Assembly (NCBI RefSeq): GCF_036010325.1
Contig: NZ_CP108549.1
Coordinates: 5,146,001 to 5,210,000 of the forward strand
Source of the DNA: Streptomyces sp. NBC_01210
Lineage (GTDB): Bacteria; Actinomycetota; Actinomycetes; Streptomycetales; Streptomycetaceae
Direction of reading: 5' to 3'
DNA: 64,000 nucleotides
Shown: piece by piece, positions 16,611 through 24,038 of the stretch
How positions within the stretch are numbered: the first letter of the stretch is position 1
How the letters are laid out: every line of letters begins with the position of its first letter
The notes under the pieces: generated by a model
Told to the model about the DNA's origin: nothing
Seen by the model: only the letters and a program-made list of their open reading frames with translations
Databases searched by the model: none
Position numbers and translations under genes: made by a program

Positions 16611-18332
16611 TCACGGCCTGCGGCTGCGGGGACCTGTCCGTCTCTGGGCCGGGCGCTGCGCACTGCGCATCAGCGGCTCCGCTCCGTTCTCGTGGGGCCA
16701 CATGTCGGTGGTGTCGGCGGGCATGTCTGCCGACCGTCGGAGCCGCCATACGAGCACGTCGCTGACCGATTCGGCGGTGCCCAGCTCCCGTCGTTCGGCA
16801 GCTTCGGTGAGGAGCGCGGCCGGATTATGACCGGCGCTCTCGACGTCAGCGAGGGTGGCCGCCAATGCGTACCAGCCGGGTTCGGCCAGGACCAGCTCGG
16901 CCAGCTCCGGCACTGCCCGGCGCAGATGGGCCGCCTGCTTGTGCCGCACGGGCTGGGCGAGGCGTCGACCGCGCTGGTACAGGGCGCCCATAGGCATGCC
17001 GGCCGCGGTTCGGTAGGCAGCGCGCAAGTGCTCGGCGGCCTGGTGGGCGGCGGCTGCCTGCTGGGCGTGCTGCTTCTTTCCGTGCCAGTGGGCGGCGGCG
17101 GTGACGAGAAAGAACGCCATGTCGATCACCATTGCCGTGGTGGCGCCGTCCTCGCCCCGGCCGAGTGCTGGGCCGCTGCGGACCAGGTCTCGGGCCGCTC
17201 GTCGTAGCTGTTGGCTGTGGCGGAACTCCTCGCGAGTGTGGGAACGGGAAGCCCTCTCGAATGCCAGGGCTGCCTCATGTAGTTCCTGCCGGGTGTAGAG
17301 GGCAGAGGTCTTGGCGAGAGCGTCGAGGACTTCGCCGGTCGCTGCGATCTGCGCGGCTGCCGCACCTTCGTCGCTTCGGTCGAGGACGAGCAGGGCCGCC
17401 CATGCGGCGTCAGTGGTGGTTCGTCGTGCGGCGGACGGCGCGGGCCGCTGTGGGGGATGGTCCTGGTGGTCGCCGTTGCCCGGTGCGGTCGCGACTGCAG
17501 TTGTGTCGAACCGGGCCTGGATACGCGGCAAGGACAGATCGGGGGCGAGCGTCGAGCCGGCGTAGAAGACCGGTTCGTGGTCCTTGTTGTGGTCGCCGGG
17601 GAGGGCGACGGTGTAGCCCTTAAGGTCGCCGGAGGGCAGGACTCGGGTGCGTACGAGGAGTGCTGCGTCCTTGAGTCGGTCGAAGAACTCCTGCTCGGTG
17701 GCGGCGCCGGCGACCGCGCGGCGGACGGTTTCGCGCAGCTCCTCCCGTACGGTGCGGTCCCGGCCCTGGCGCTCCGCCTTGTGGCGTTCAGCGCTGGTGG
17801 GCCGCTTGGCGGCGGTGCCGTCGCCTGGGGTGACGCGATGGAGGCCATAGTCGGCTTCAATCAGGCGGGCTTCGGCCTGGGCACGTTTGCCGGAGCGGTG
17901 GTGGTCGGGGCGGCGGCCGTCTTCGCGTACGAGGGTGGCGATGATGTGGATGTGGTCGTCGGCGTGGCGGACGGCGGCCCAGCGGCAGCCTGCGCCGTCG
18001 CCGGGGTCGATGCCCGTCGCGGCGACCATGCGGCGGGCGATGTCGCCCCACTGTTCGTCGCTGAGGATCGGATCGTCGGGGGCAGCACGCACGGAGCAGT
18101 GCCACACGTGCTGGGTCGGACGTTGATCCGTCTCGATCAGGTGGAGGGGCTGGTCGAGGAGGTGCTGGAGGTCCTTCTTCGTTGCCGCAGGGTCGCGGCC
18201 GGGGTCGGGGGCCATGTGGTCAAAGGAGGCGACCAGGTGTGGGTCGACGTGCTCTTCGTGGGTGCCCTTGCTGTACAGGTAGTGCAGCAGGCCGAGGGTG
18301 TTGCTGCCTTGCTTGTGGATCCGAGGGATCAA
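16611..18332 (-). CDS. relaxase/mobilization nuclease
   Basis: 573 aa. The N-terminal ~200 residues form a MobA/VirD2-type relaxase domain: IPRIHKQGSNTLGLLHYLY, HVWHCSVRAAPDD, and the metal-binding His cluster in AVRHADDHIHIIATL. A Tyr near the N-terminus (Y18 or Y20) is the candidate nicking residue. The protein should nick one strand at oriT, attach to the 5' end and lead it through a mating channel. The C-terminal half is helical and charged. The start is a TTG whose bases overlap the MobC stop (TTGA). No coupling protein or type IV secretion genes are visible here, so the element is probably mobilizable rather than self-transmissible. Confidence 0.88.
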   Translation of the reverse strand: MIPRIHKQGSNTLGLLHYLYSKGTHEEHVDPHLVASFDHMAPDPGRDPAATKKDLQHLLDQPLHLIETDQRPTQHVWHCSVRAAPDDPILSDEQWGDIARRMVAATGIDPGDGAGCRWAAVRHADDHIHIIATLVREDGRRPDHHRSGKRAQAEARLIEADYGLHRVTPGDGTAAKRPTSAERHKAERQGRDRTVREELRETVRRAVAGAATEQEFFDRLKDAALLVRTRVLPSGDLKGYTVALPGDHNKDHEPVFYAGSTLAPDLSLPRIQARFDTTAVATAPGNGDHQDHPPQRPAPSAARRTTTDAAWAALLVLDRSDEGAAAAQIAATGEVLDALAKTSALYTRQELHEAALAFERASRSHTREEFRHSQQLRRAARDLVRSGPALGRGEDGATTAMVIDMAFFLVTAAAHWHGKKQHAQQAAAAHQAAEHLRAAYRTAAGMPMGALYQRGRRLAQPVRHKQAAHLRRAVPELAELVLAEPGWYALAATLADVESAGHNPAALLTEAAERRELGTAESVSDVLVWRLRRSADMPADTTDMWPHENGAEPLMRSAQRPAQRRTGPRSRRP

Positions 18333-18955
18333 GCCGCCTCACCTTCCTGCCGATGGGTGATCCGTTCGGCCGCCCGCTGTACGGCCTGCGCTGCACGTTG
18401 CAGATCGGCGAGAGCGGCAGCGAAGTGCGGTGCGTCGACACCGGAGTTGAGGGCCTTGACGGCTTGGTTGACATTGCTGCCGGCCCAGCCGAGCTGACGG
18501 CGTACGCCGAACAGTGCGGTCAGGACATCGCGCTCGGGGGCAATGGCCGCGGCGGTACGCGACTGGTCACGGGCGGCGGCCAGGCCGGAGTAGGCCAGGA
18601 ACCCGGCAACGCTCATGCCGACGTGCTCGGCGCCAGATCGGATGATGGCGAGTTCGGGCTCGTTGAGGCGGACGCTGTGGGCGGGGCGCTGCTTCTTGTC
18701 GCGCGGGCGCGATTTCCCTTTCTTGGCCGTGCCCTTGCGGCTGGCCTCGCCCGGCTGCGGTCCGCCCTCGGTCGCAGCGTTCCTGTCCGGTGCCCCCTGG
18801 CGCCGGTCGGGCCCCGCCACCCCCGGGGCGGGGTCGGGTTCGGGCGCTCCCCCGGCGGGGGAGTGTCCGAACCTCCAACTTGCTCCGCCTGAGGCCGGCG
18901 TTGTTGTCGCCTCCTGCTGACGGGTGGCGAGGTGTTCATGGTGTTGGTCGTGCAC
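18329..18955 (-). CDS. mobC: MobC-like mobilization protein
   Basis: 208 aa. The first ~100 residues are low-complexity (Gly/Pro/Lys-rich, ending in KKGKSRPRDKKQRP). The conserved part follows: SVRLNEPELAIIRSGAEHVG, a ribbon-helix-helix-like segment, then MSVAGFLAYSGLAAARD and LFGVRRQLGWAGSNVNQAVK, typical of relaxosome accessory proteins that bind and melt oriT. I chose the GTG at 18955 because GGAG precedes it by eight bases; the frame is open further up but runs into the repeat region. It is translationally coupled to the relaxase. Confidence 0.8.
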   Translation of the reverse strand: MHDQHHEHLATRQQEATTTPASGGASWRFGHSPAGGAPEPDPAPGVAGPDRRQGAPDRNAATEGGPQPGEASRKGTAKKGKSRPRDKKQRPAHSVRLNEPELAIIRSGAEHVGMSVAGFLAYSGLAAARDQSRTAAAIAPERDVLTALFGVRRQLGWAGSNVNQAVKALNSGVDAPHFAAALADLQRAAQAVQRAAERITHRQEGEAA

Positions 18956-19125
18956 GTGCGGTTCTCCGGGGTGTCTTCGGGAGCGGGGAGCTGTGCTGCC
19001 AAGGCGCTGCTTGACGAGGGATGGGGGCAGCAGCTGGAGGCACTCGGCTGTTGCGGGACGCGATCTGGGACGGGCTGTTGAGGCAGGGCTGTCGGACCGA
19101 GAGCCGTGGCCGGAGGAAGAGCGGC

Positions 19126-19526
19126 GGGGACCGGTCCCCGGAGTGCGGCGGTGCACGGTCCCCAGACGGTTCGGGACTGTCATGCGACGCTCGTCGGGGA
19201 CGGTCCCCATGACACGTCGTCAGGGGGACCATCCCGTTCTGCTGCACTCCGGGGACCGGTCCTCAACCGCACGGGCTGCTGCGGGGACGGTCCCCGTCGT
19301 CGGGGACGCTCTGGGGACCGACCTGATAGCCCGCCTGAGCTGCAGTTTCCGGGGGACCGGTCCCGTGTCGGTCCCCAGTTCGGTGTCGTCACGGTCCCCG
19401 ATCCCGGCGCGCGGCGTTCCCGCGCGTGACGGTCCCCGCCAGGAGGTGACCGTGATCGCGGGGACCGTCGGGGACCGAGATCCGGTCCCCGAACTTCGCA
19501 GGCACGGTCCCCGCGACGCGGTCCCC
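19126..19526. repeat. cluster of 20 GGGGAC/GTCCCC hexamers: candidate oriT/origin region
   Basis: Ten GGGGAC (19126, 19196, 19224, 19251, 19283, 19302, 19313, 19352, 19460, 19470) and ten GTCCCC (19134, 19158, 19203, 19290, 19371, 19394, 19432, 19485, 19507, 19521) lie within 401 bases. Several are joined into palindromes such as GGGGACCGGTCCCC (19126-19139) and GGGGACGGTCCCC (19196-19208, 19283-19295). No gene with recognisable motifs occupies 18956-19625. The location, upstream of mobC-relaxase and downstream of the zinc-finger and HTH genes, suits an origin of transfer or replication, or an iteron array bound by an element protein. Confidence 0.7.
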
Positions 19527-19625
19527 AAGGTGCTCATCGGGACGTTCCCGTCCATCGGGTACGACGATCCGGGACCCGACGGTTGGAGGACTACGAAGCT
19601 GCGGCGAGGAGCGAGGCCGGCCGTG

Positions 19626-20315
19626 TCACGCAGCCCGCTGTCTGCCCATCTGGGCAGTGGCGAGGTCGATGCGCGACGGGTGCGGGGTGGTACGTACGGC
19701 ATTGCCTCTGGCGGTGCCGTCCGGGCTTGCCCGCCGTTGTCGGCACGGGGTGCCCGCGGGCGCGTGGCACCACTCGCACCGGACACTGAGCGCGTCGGGG
19801 ACACCTGTGGTGACGGCGGCCTCGCGTGCGGCGCGGGTTGGACGGTAGCGGGTCAGCTCGGTGCGGACGGCCAGCGGGATGCACGAGCCGATCGTGCGCA
19901 GGCGCTCCTCGATGTCGCGTTGCGGGTCACCGCCGGTGATCTGCCGGTGTGTGGAAGGCGCGACCACGCCGACTGCGACGGCGTTGCGGGCGCGGAGCAG
20001 CTCGGCTCGCCAGGCGGCAGGATCGTCCGGGTCGGCAGCCGGTGTGGGGTCGGTGTGCCGGTCGAGGCGGTCGCGCCGATGGGCCCGCCATCTGCGGGCG
20101 ACGTCCACGGGCAGGATCGGGTACGGGGAGTCGAGGGCGTGGGCCCGTATCGCCTCGCGGACGTCCCAGCCGTGGTCGGTGGCGAAGGGCACGTCGTCGA
20201 GCAGTTCCTGCCACTGGGCGATCTGGTCACGGGCTTCGCCCGTGCCGGTGCGGATGGTGCGGGGGTCGAGGCGGCCGGTGTAGGCGAGGACAGCGGCGAC
20301 TTCGCGTGGGTCCAA
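19626..20315 (-). CDS. element-encoded protein with C-terminal zinc-finger
   Basis: 229 aa. The N-terminal part is helical (MDPREVAAVLAYTGRLDPRT, then QIAQWQELLDDVPF). Near the C-terminus RCEWCHAPAGTPCRQ followed by His residues (TTPHPSRI) is a phage/plasmid-type zinc-binding motif found in short DNA-binding proteins of Streptomyces mobile elements. It may bind the repeat cluster immediately downstream of it; that is inference. It begins 7 bases after the HTH gene, so the two form an operon. Confidence 0.7.
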   Translation of the reverse strand: MDPREVAAVLAYTGRLDPRTIRTGTGEARDQIAQWQELLDDVPFATDHGWDVREAIRAHALDSPYPILPVDVARRWRAHRRDRLDRHTDPTPAADPDDPAAWRAELLRARNAVAVGVVAPSTHRQITGGDPQRDIEERLRTIGSCIPLAVRTELTRYRPTRAAREAAVTTGVPDALSVRCEWCHAPAGTPCRQRRASPDGTARGNAVRTTPHPSRIDLATAQMGRQRAA

Positions 20316-20322
20316 AGGCGGG

Positions 20323-21165
20323 TTACTCCGTTCCGGTCGGTTCGTCGAGGGCCGCGAGCAGGGCGGCCATGTGCTGCTCGGAGCGCGTCATGCCAGGGGC
20401 CCGGGTGGGTGTGCCGCCGGGCAGGGCGTAGAGGTTCGGGCGGTCTGGGGTGGGGGTGTGTTCCCGGGCGATCCAGGAGCGCCAGTCGGCAGCCCAGGCG
20501 GCTGCGGTACGGGGAGGCCATGGGGCCCGGTAGGTGCGCCACTTCTCGTCGGCTGATCGGACGGCGTGTTCGCCGAGGCGGTCGAGATGACCGTGCTGCC
20601 GAAGCCAGGCCCGGGCACTGTCGTCGATCTGCCACTGGTCGGCGGAGGTGAGCGGGGCAGAGCTGCTGCTCCTACCGTTCACCTTCGGTTCTCTACCGTT
20701 CTGGGGGTCGGAATCCGTGCCCCCGACGGGTCGGAATTCGTACCCTCCCGGGGTCGGAATCCGTGCCCCGGGGCCGGATTCCGGTCCCTCTTCGAAGGGA
20801 TCGGAAGGGGCGGATTCCGGCACCCCAAGGGTCGGATTCCGGTCCCCCGGAAGGACCGGTTCCCGGTCCCCTTCAACGGTGTGTTCGGCGAGGAAGTGGG
20901 CGGCGTCCGGGAGGTGGTAGAACGTCTCTCCCCGTGGCCCCTTGCGGTCACCGAGCGCCACCAGCTCGCCGTCGGCGATCAGCTTGGCCAGGGCGTCGCG
21001 TACGGCGGTACGGGAGGCGTTCGCTCGCTTCATCAGGGTGGGCACGGAGGCGTACGCGACGCAGCTCCGGTCGCGGCAGCGGTCGGCGATCAACGCGAGC
21101 ACCATGCGGGCGGTGCCCTTGTTTCGTCTGTGGTCCCACACCCACTCGCGGGCGTCGAGGCTCAT
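20323..21165 (-). CDS. HTH protein, possible replication/transfer initiator or regulator
   Basis: 280 aa. Residues 1-85 form a winged-helix/HTH domain (LDAREWVWDHRRNKGTARMV, then TLMKRANASRTAVRDALAKL and LPDAAHFL), the layout of many plasmid/phage replication regulators. A Pro/Gly/Asp-rich linker (residues ~100-155) is encoded by degenerate direct repeats. The C-terminal part has WRTYRAPWPPRTAAAWAADW. The ATG at 21165 has AGGAG nine bases upstream. The frame is open to 21324, but that extension lacks the family start. It is first in the leftward operon that continues with the zinc-finger protein, then the repeat cluster, MobC and relaxase. Confidence 0.7.
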   Translation of the reverse strand: MSLDAREWVWDHRRNKGTARMVLALIADRCRDRSCVAYASVPTLMKRANASRTAVRDALAKLIADGELVALGDRKGPRGETFYHLPDAAHFLAEHTVEGDREPVLPGDRNPTLGVPESAPSDPFEEGPESGPGARIPTPGGYEFRPVGGTDSDPQNGREPKVNGRSSSSAPLTSADQWQIDDSARAWLRQHGHLDRLGEHAVRSADEKWRTYRAPWPPRTAAAWAADWRSWIAREHTPTPDRPNLYALPGGTPTRAPGMTRSEQHMAALLAALDEPTGTE

Positions 21166-21600
21166 GGGTCGGCGGCTCCTGGGTTCGGACGGGCAGGTGA
21201 AGATGCGCGCCTTTGTCGGGCGGTGCGCAGGGAGAGTGGCGGTACAGCCCCGGCCCGAGGAGCGTGGGGGCTGGTGGCTTCGCCTAGCCAAGACAGCCAC
21301 ATCAACGCCGCAGAAGTCCAGCATTCCGCCGAGAATTCAGACAGCTGACGGCGAACGCATGCTCCGGGGCATTCCCTAAATAATAATCCCAGACAGCCGG
21401 TTGCCGAAATTGGTTGCCCACGGGGCCGAGCCAGAAGGATCACATCGGGAAGCCGTTGACCTCCGTCGGAGCGCAAGCTACAACACAACATCCCATGTCA
21501 GAGCACCCGTCCGACGGATGCAGCCACCACCCGCCGGCTGCCCGGAACCCAACCCGCGGCAACTCCCCTTGCCCGGCCGGGCGCAACATAGCCGACGATC
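21166..21600. other. intergenic region between divergent element operons
   Basis: No gene is recognised. It contains a short AT-rich patch (CTAAATAATAATCC at about 21376-21389), unusual at this GC content, which could be a promoter or DNA-unwinding site. Confidence 0.4.
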
Positions 21601-21639
21601 GCCGGTTTACCAAACCGGCGAATACGAGTTCCAATTGGA
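21601..21639. promoter_or_regulatory. two palindromes upstream of XRE gene
   Basis: GCCGGTTT/AAACCGGC with a 3-base spacer (21601-21619) and the 10-base palindrome TCCAATTGGA (21630-21639) lie immediately before the ATG at 21643. They are likely operators for autoregulation by the XRE protein. Confidence 0.5.
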
Positions 21640-21642
21640 GCT

Positions 21643-21900
21643 ATGGCAGCACGATCCCTGGAAATCGGTCCGGCCGGAATACGGACCGCCCGCACCATCG
21701 AAATCCTCCGTACCGAACGCGGTCTCGCCCAACGAGAGTTGGCCGCCCGTGTCACCGCCCTCGGCCGCCCGATGTCCAACACGATGCTGTCCCGCATCGA
21801 ACGCGCCGAACGCCGCTGCGACATCGACGACCTCGTCGCCCTCGCCCAGGCCCTCCGCGTCTTGCCCCTCGTGCTGCTGCAGGGACCGAGCGCCATGTGA
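21643..21900 (+). CDS. XRE family regulator, small
   Basis: 85 aa, almost entirely an HTH_3 domain: IEILRTERGLAQRELAARVT, then SNTMLSRIERAERRCDIDDL and LVALAQALRV. Such small repressors control excision and transfer of integrative elements. Two palindromes precede it. It is transcribed towards the excisionase-like and integrase genes. There is no strong ribosome site, so it may be leaderless. Confidence 0.8.
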   Translation: MAARSLEIGPAGIRTARTIEILRTERGLAQRELAARVTALGRPMSNTMLSRIERAERRCDIDDLVALAQALRVLPLVLLQGPSAM

Positions 21901-21960
21901 CGAAGGCCGCCCAGCACTGCTGAGTGAGCAGGCCCCCAACCGAGTTAGGACCCACTCTTC

Positions 21961-22356
21961 TTGCACCACTCCGAGATACCCCCTGCCCTCGTGCGCCGCT
22001 TTCCCGGCACCGAGGGCGGAGCCCCCTTGCCCCGTCTCTACCGCCCCGAAGAAATCGCCGAAGCCCTCGCCTGTTCCGCCTGGTGGGTCAAGGACCGTGC
22101 CCGGCGCGGCCTCATCCCGCACACCCGCGTCGGTCGCGCCTACCGCTTCACCGCCGCACACCTCGCCGAGATCGTCCGCCTCCACGAAGAGCGCCCGAAG
22201 CGATCCCTCAGCAGCGCGCCGGCCGGTCCAGCAGTAACAAGTCCTCCCGCTGCACGAACTCGTGCCGCCCAGTCTCCTCGGCCGACTACGGCCGCGACGA
22301 CGGGGCGTCTGCGGGCCCGGCCGCCGCGCCGTACCCAGTACGAGACCGTCGTGTAG
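21961..22356 (+). CDS. helix-turn-helix excisionase-like protein
   Basis: 131 aa from TTG 21961; GTG 21991 is an equally plausible start. The conserved segment LYRPEEIAEALACSAWWVKD then RARRGLIPHTRVGRAYRFT and HLAEIVRLHEE is a MerR/excisionase (HTH_17) domain, as in Xis proteins encoded just before integrases. The C-terminal ~45 residues are Ala/Pro/Arg-rich. The stop lies 47 bases before the integrase start, consistent with a xis-int operon. It should assist the integrase in excision. Confidence 0.75.
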   Translation: MHHSEIPPALVRRFPGTEGGAPLPRLYRPEEIAEALACSAWWVKDRARRGLIPHTRVGRAYRFTAAHLAEIVRLHEERPKRSLSSAPAGPAVTSPPAARTRAAQSPRPTTAATTGRLRARPPRRTQYETVV

Positions 22357-22403
22357 CGCGCCCGCGCCCAGCCACGAGCCAAGAGCAGGGAGGAAGACGG
22401 AAG

Positions 22404-23921
22404 TTGGGTTTCGCGGAGAAGCGTGCGAACTACTGGCGCGGCCGGTACAAGACGGCGCCCGGCAAACACCTCACGGTCGTCGACGAGAACGGCAAGGCGA
22501 TCCGGTTCGCCACCAAGGGCGAGGCCCAGCGCGCCGCGAGCGAGGCCGAGAACAAGTACCGGCGTGGCGACTGGCGCGACCCGGCGCTCGGCCAGGAGAC
22601 CTTCGGCGAGTACGCGAACCGCTGGTACGCGGCCCAGGATCTGGCCGCCTCGACCATGCAGAACTACAAGCGTCACATCGAGGAGCACCTGCTCCCCGAC
22701 TTCGAGGACAAGGCGCTCGCCGGCGTCCTGCGCACGGACGTCGATCTGTGGGAGAAGAAGGAGAAGGCCGTGTACGCGGCCTCCAGCGTCAAGACCTGGC
22801 GCTCGACACTTCACCTGATCTTCGAGGACGCGATCGACGAGGGGTTGATCACGTCCAACCCGGCGGCCAGGCGGCGCGGGCGCGGCAAGCGCGCCGGCCG
22901 CTCCCGAGACCGCGGCCCGGAGAAGGTCGTCACCGACCCGCTCGGCATCCTGCTGACCGCCGAACGGGCCGCCCTGCTCTCCGGCCGAGACGACGAGTTC
23001 GTCGCCGTCGTCCTCAAGGGGTACACCGGCATGCGCTGGGGCGAAATCGTCGGCCTGGAGACGGAGTTCGCCCGCCCAGGCTCCGTCCGCGTCGAGTGGC
23101 AGCTGTACGAACTCGATACCGGCGAGCTGGTGCGCTGTCCGCCCAAGGACGACAGCTACCGCAAGATCGATGCGATGGACTGGTTGTCGGCCCTGGTCGC
23201 CAACCACGTCGCCCGTACGAAGCCGAAACCCTGCCCGTGCCACGGCAAGACCTACGTCTTCCGTGGACAGGGCGCTGCCCGCACCGGTGGCCACCAGGGC
23301 GCGAAGCTCGTCGACGTCGCACGCCGTGCCGAAGTCTCGACGGGCACGGTGTCCAACGTCCTCAACCACCCCGACCGCGTCACCGAAGCCAAGCGGGTGA
23401 GGGTGGAGCAGGCCATCGCGGACCTGGGGTTCGTGCGGGGCGGTGTGGTGGCGGAGCACGCAGCCCACTGGCGTCGAAACGGCTTCGCGACGTGGCTGTT
23501 CACCCCGGCGGTCTCCGGCTGGTACCCGAAGAAGGCGCCGCAGGAGGCCCGCCCCGTCCCGCTCCTGGGCGAACCGCGGCCCGGCGTCCCGGCCCGAGGA
23601 CGTGGCGCCAGTGACCGGGCTGATGCCTGCTGGCTCCCGATCGCCAAGGGCCTCACACCCCATGGCCTCCGCCACACCCACCGGACCGTGATGGAGGACC
23701 TCGGCACCGAGAAGGTCCTCATGGACGACCGCATGGGCCACATCGACGGATCGGTCTCGGCGCGCTACGCCCACGTCACCCCTGGCATGCGCAGGCGCCT
23801 CATGCTCGGGCTGACCGAGCAGTGGGAGGCGGCGCTCGACACTCGGCTGGCCCTGTGTCCGACGTCGCCGGTGCGCGTGCTCAACGATCTCCTGCGCGCA
23901 CGTGCGGTCTCCCTCCGGTAG
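22404..23921 (+). CDS. int: tyrosine integrase with embedded LacI-type HTH
   Basis: 505 aa. An N-terminal arm-binding region and SAM-like core-binding domain (TFGEYANRWYAAQDLAAST, then HIEEHLLPDFEDKALAGV) precede the catalytic domain. R at ~211 in YTGMRWGEIVGLE, H-x-x-R-H at ~419-422 in HGLRHTHRTVMEDLG and Y at ~454 in ARYAHVTPGMR are the active residues. Between R and HxxR an insert carries a LacI-like HTH at ~302-320 (LVDVARRAEVSTGTVSNVLN) followed by GFVRGG. The TTG at 22404 preceded by GGGAGGA fits the family start; the upstream open frame overlaps the Xis gene. It integrates and excises the element, probably at a tRNA gene. A strong terminator follows. Confidence 0.9.
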   Translation: MGFAEKRANYWRGRYKTAPGKHLTVVDENGKAIRFATKGEAQRAASEAENKYRRGDWRDPALGQETFGEYANRWYAAQDLAASTMQNYKRHIEEHLLPDFEDKALAGVLRTDVDLWEKKEKAVYAASSVKTWRSTLHLIFEDAIDEGLITSNPAARRRGRGKRAGRSRDRGPEKVVTDPLGILLTAERAALLSGRDDEFVAVVLKGYTGMRWGEIVGLETEFARPGSVRVEWQLYELDTGELVRCPPKDDSYRKIDAMDWLSALVANHVARTKPKPCPCHGKTYVFRGQGAARTGGHQGAKLVDVARRAEVSTGTVSNVLNHPDRVTEAKRVRVEQAIADLGFVRGGVVAEHAAHWRRNGFATWLFTPAVSGWYPKKAPQEARPVPLLGEPRPGVPARGRGASDRADACWLPIAKGLTPHGLRHTHRTVMEDLGTEKVLMDDRMGHIDGSVSARYAHVTPGMRRRLMLGLTEQWEAALDTRLALCPTSPVRVLNDLLRARAVSLR

Positions 23922-23927
23922 CTCCAC

Positions 23928-23955
23928 GGTGCCCCGCAACGTGTTGCGGGGCACC
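23928..23955 (+). terminator. integrase terminator
   Basis: A perfect 13-base stem GGTGCCCCGCAAC / GTTGCGGGGCACC with a 2-base loop begins 7 bases after the integrase stop. Confidence 0.85.
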
Positions 23956-24038
23956 GGCGTGATCGCAGGGTCTGTGCATCCGGGGGCATGCGCGCAGCAG
24001 GTCCACTACACATTCGCCCCGGTCGTGCGTGGCTTGGG

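Noticed and set aside
19126..19526. Hexamer cluster considered as CRISPR or coding sequence
   Set aside because: Irregular spacing in both orientations and no spacer structure; open frames through it have no motifs.
22140..23954. 604-codon open frame opposite the integrase
   Set aside because: Antisense shadow; the integrase frame holds catalytic residues.
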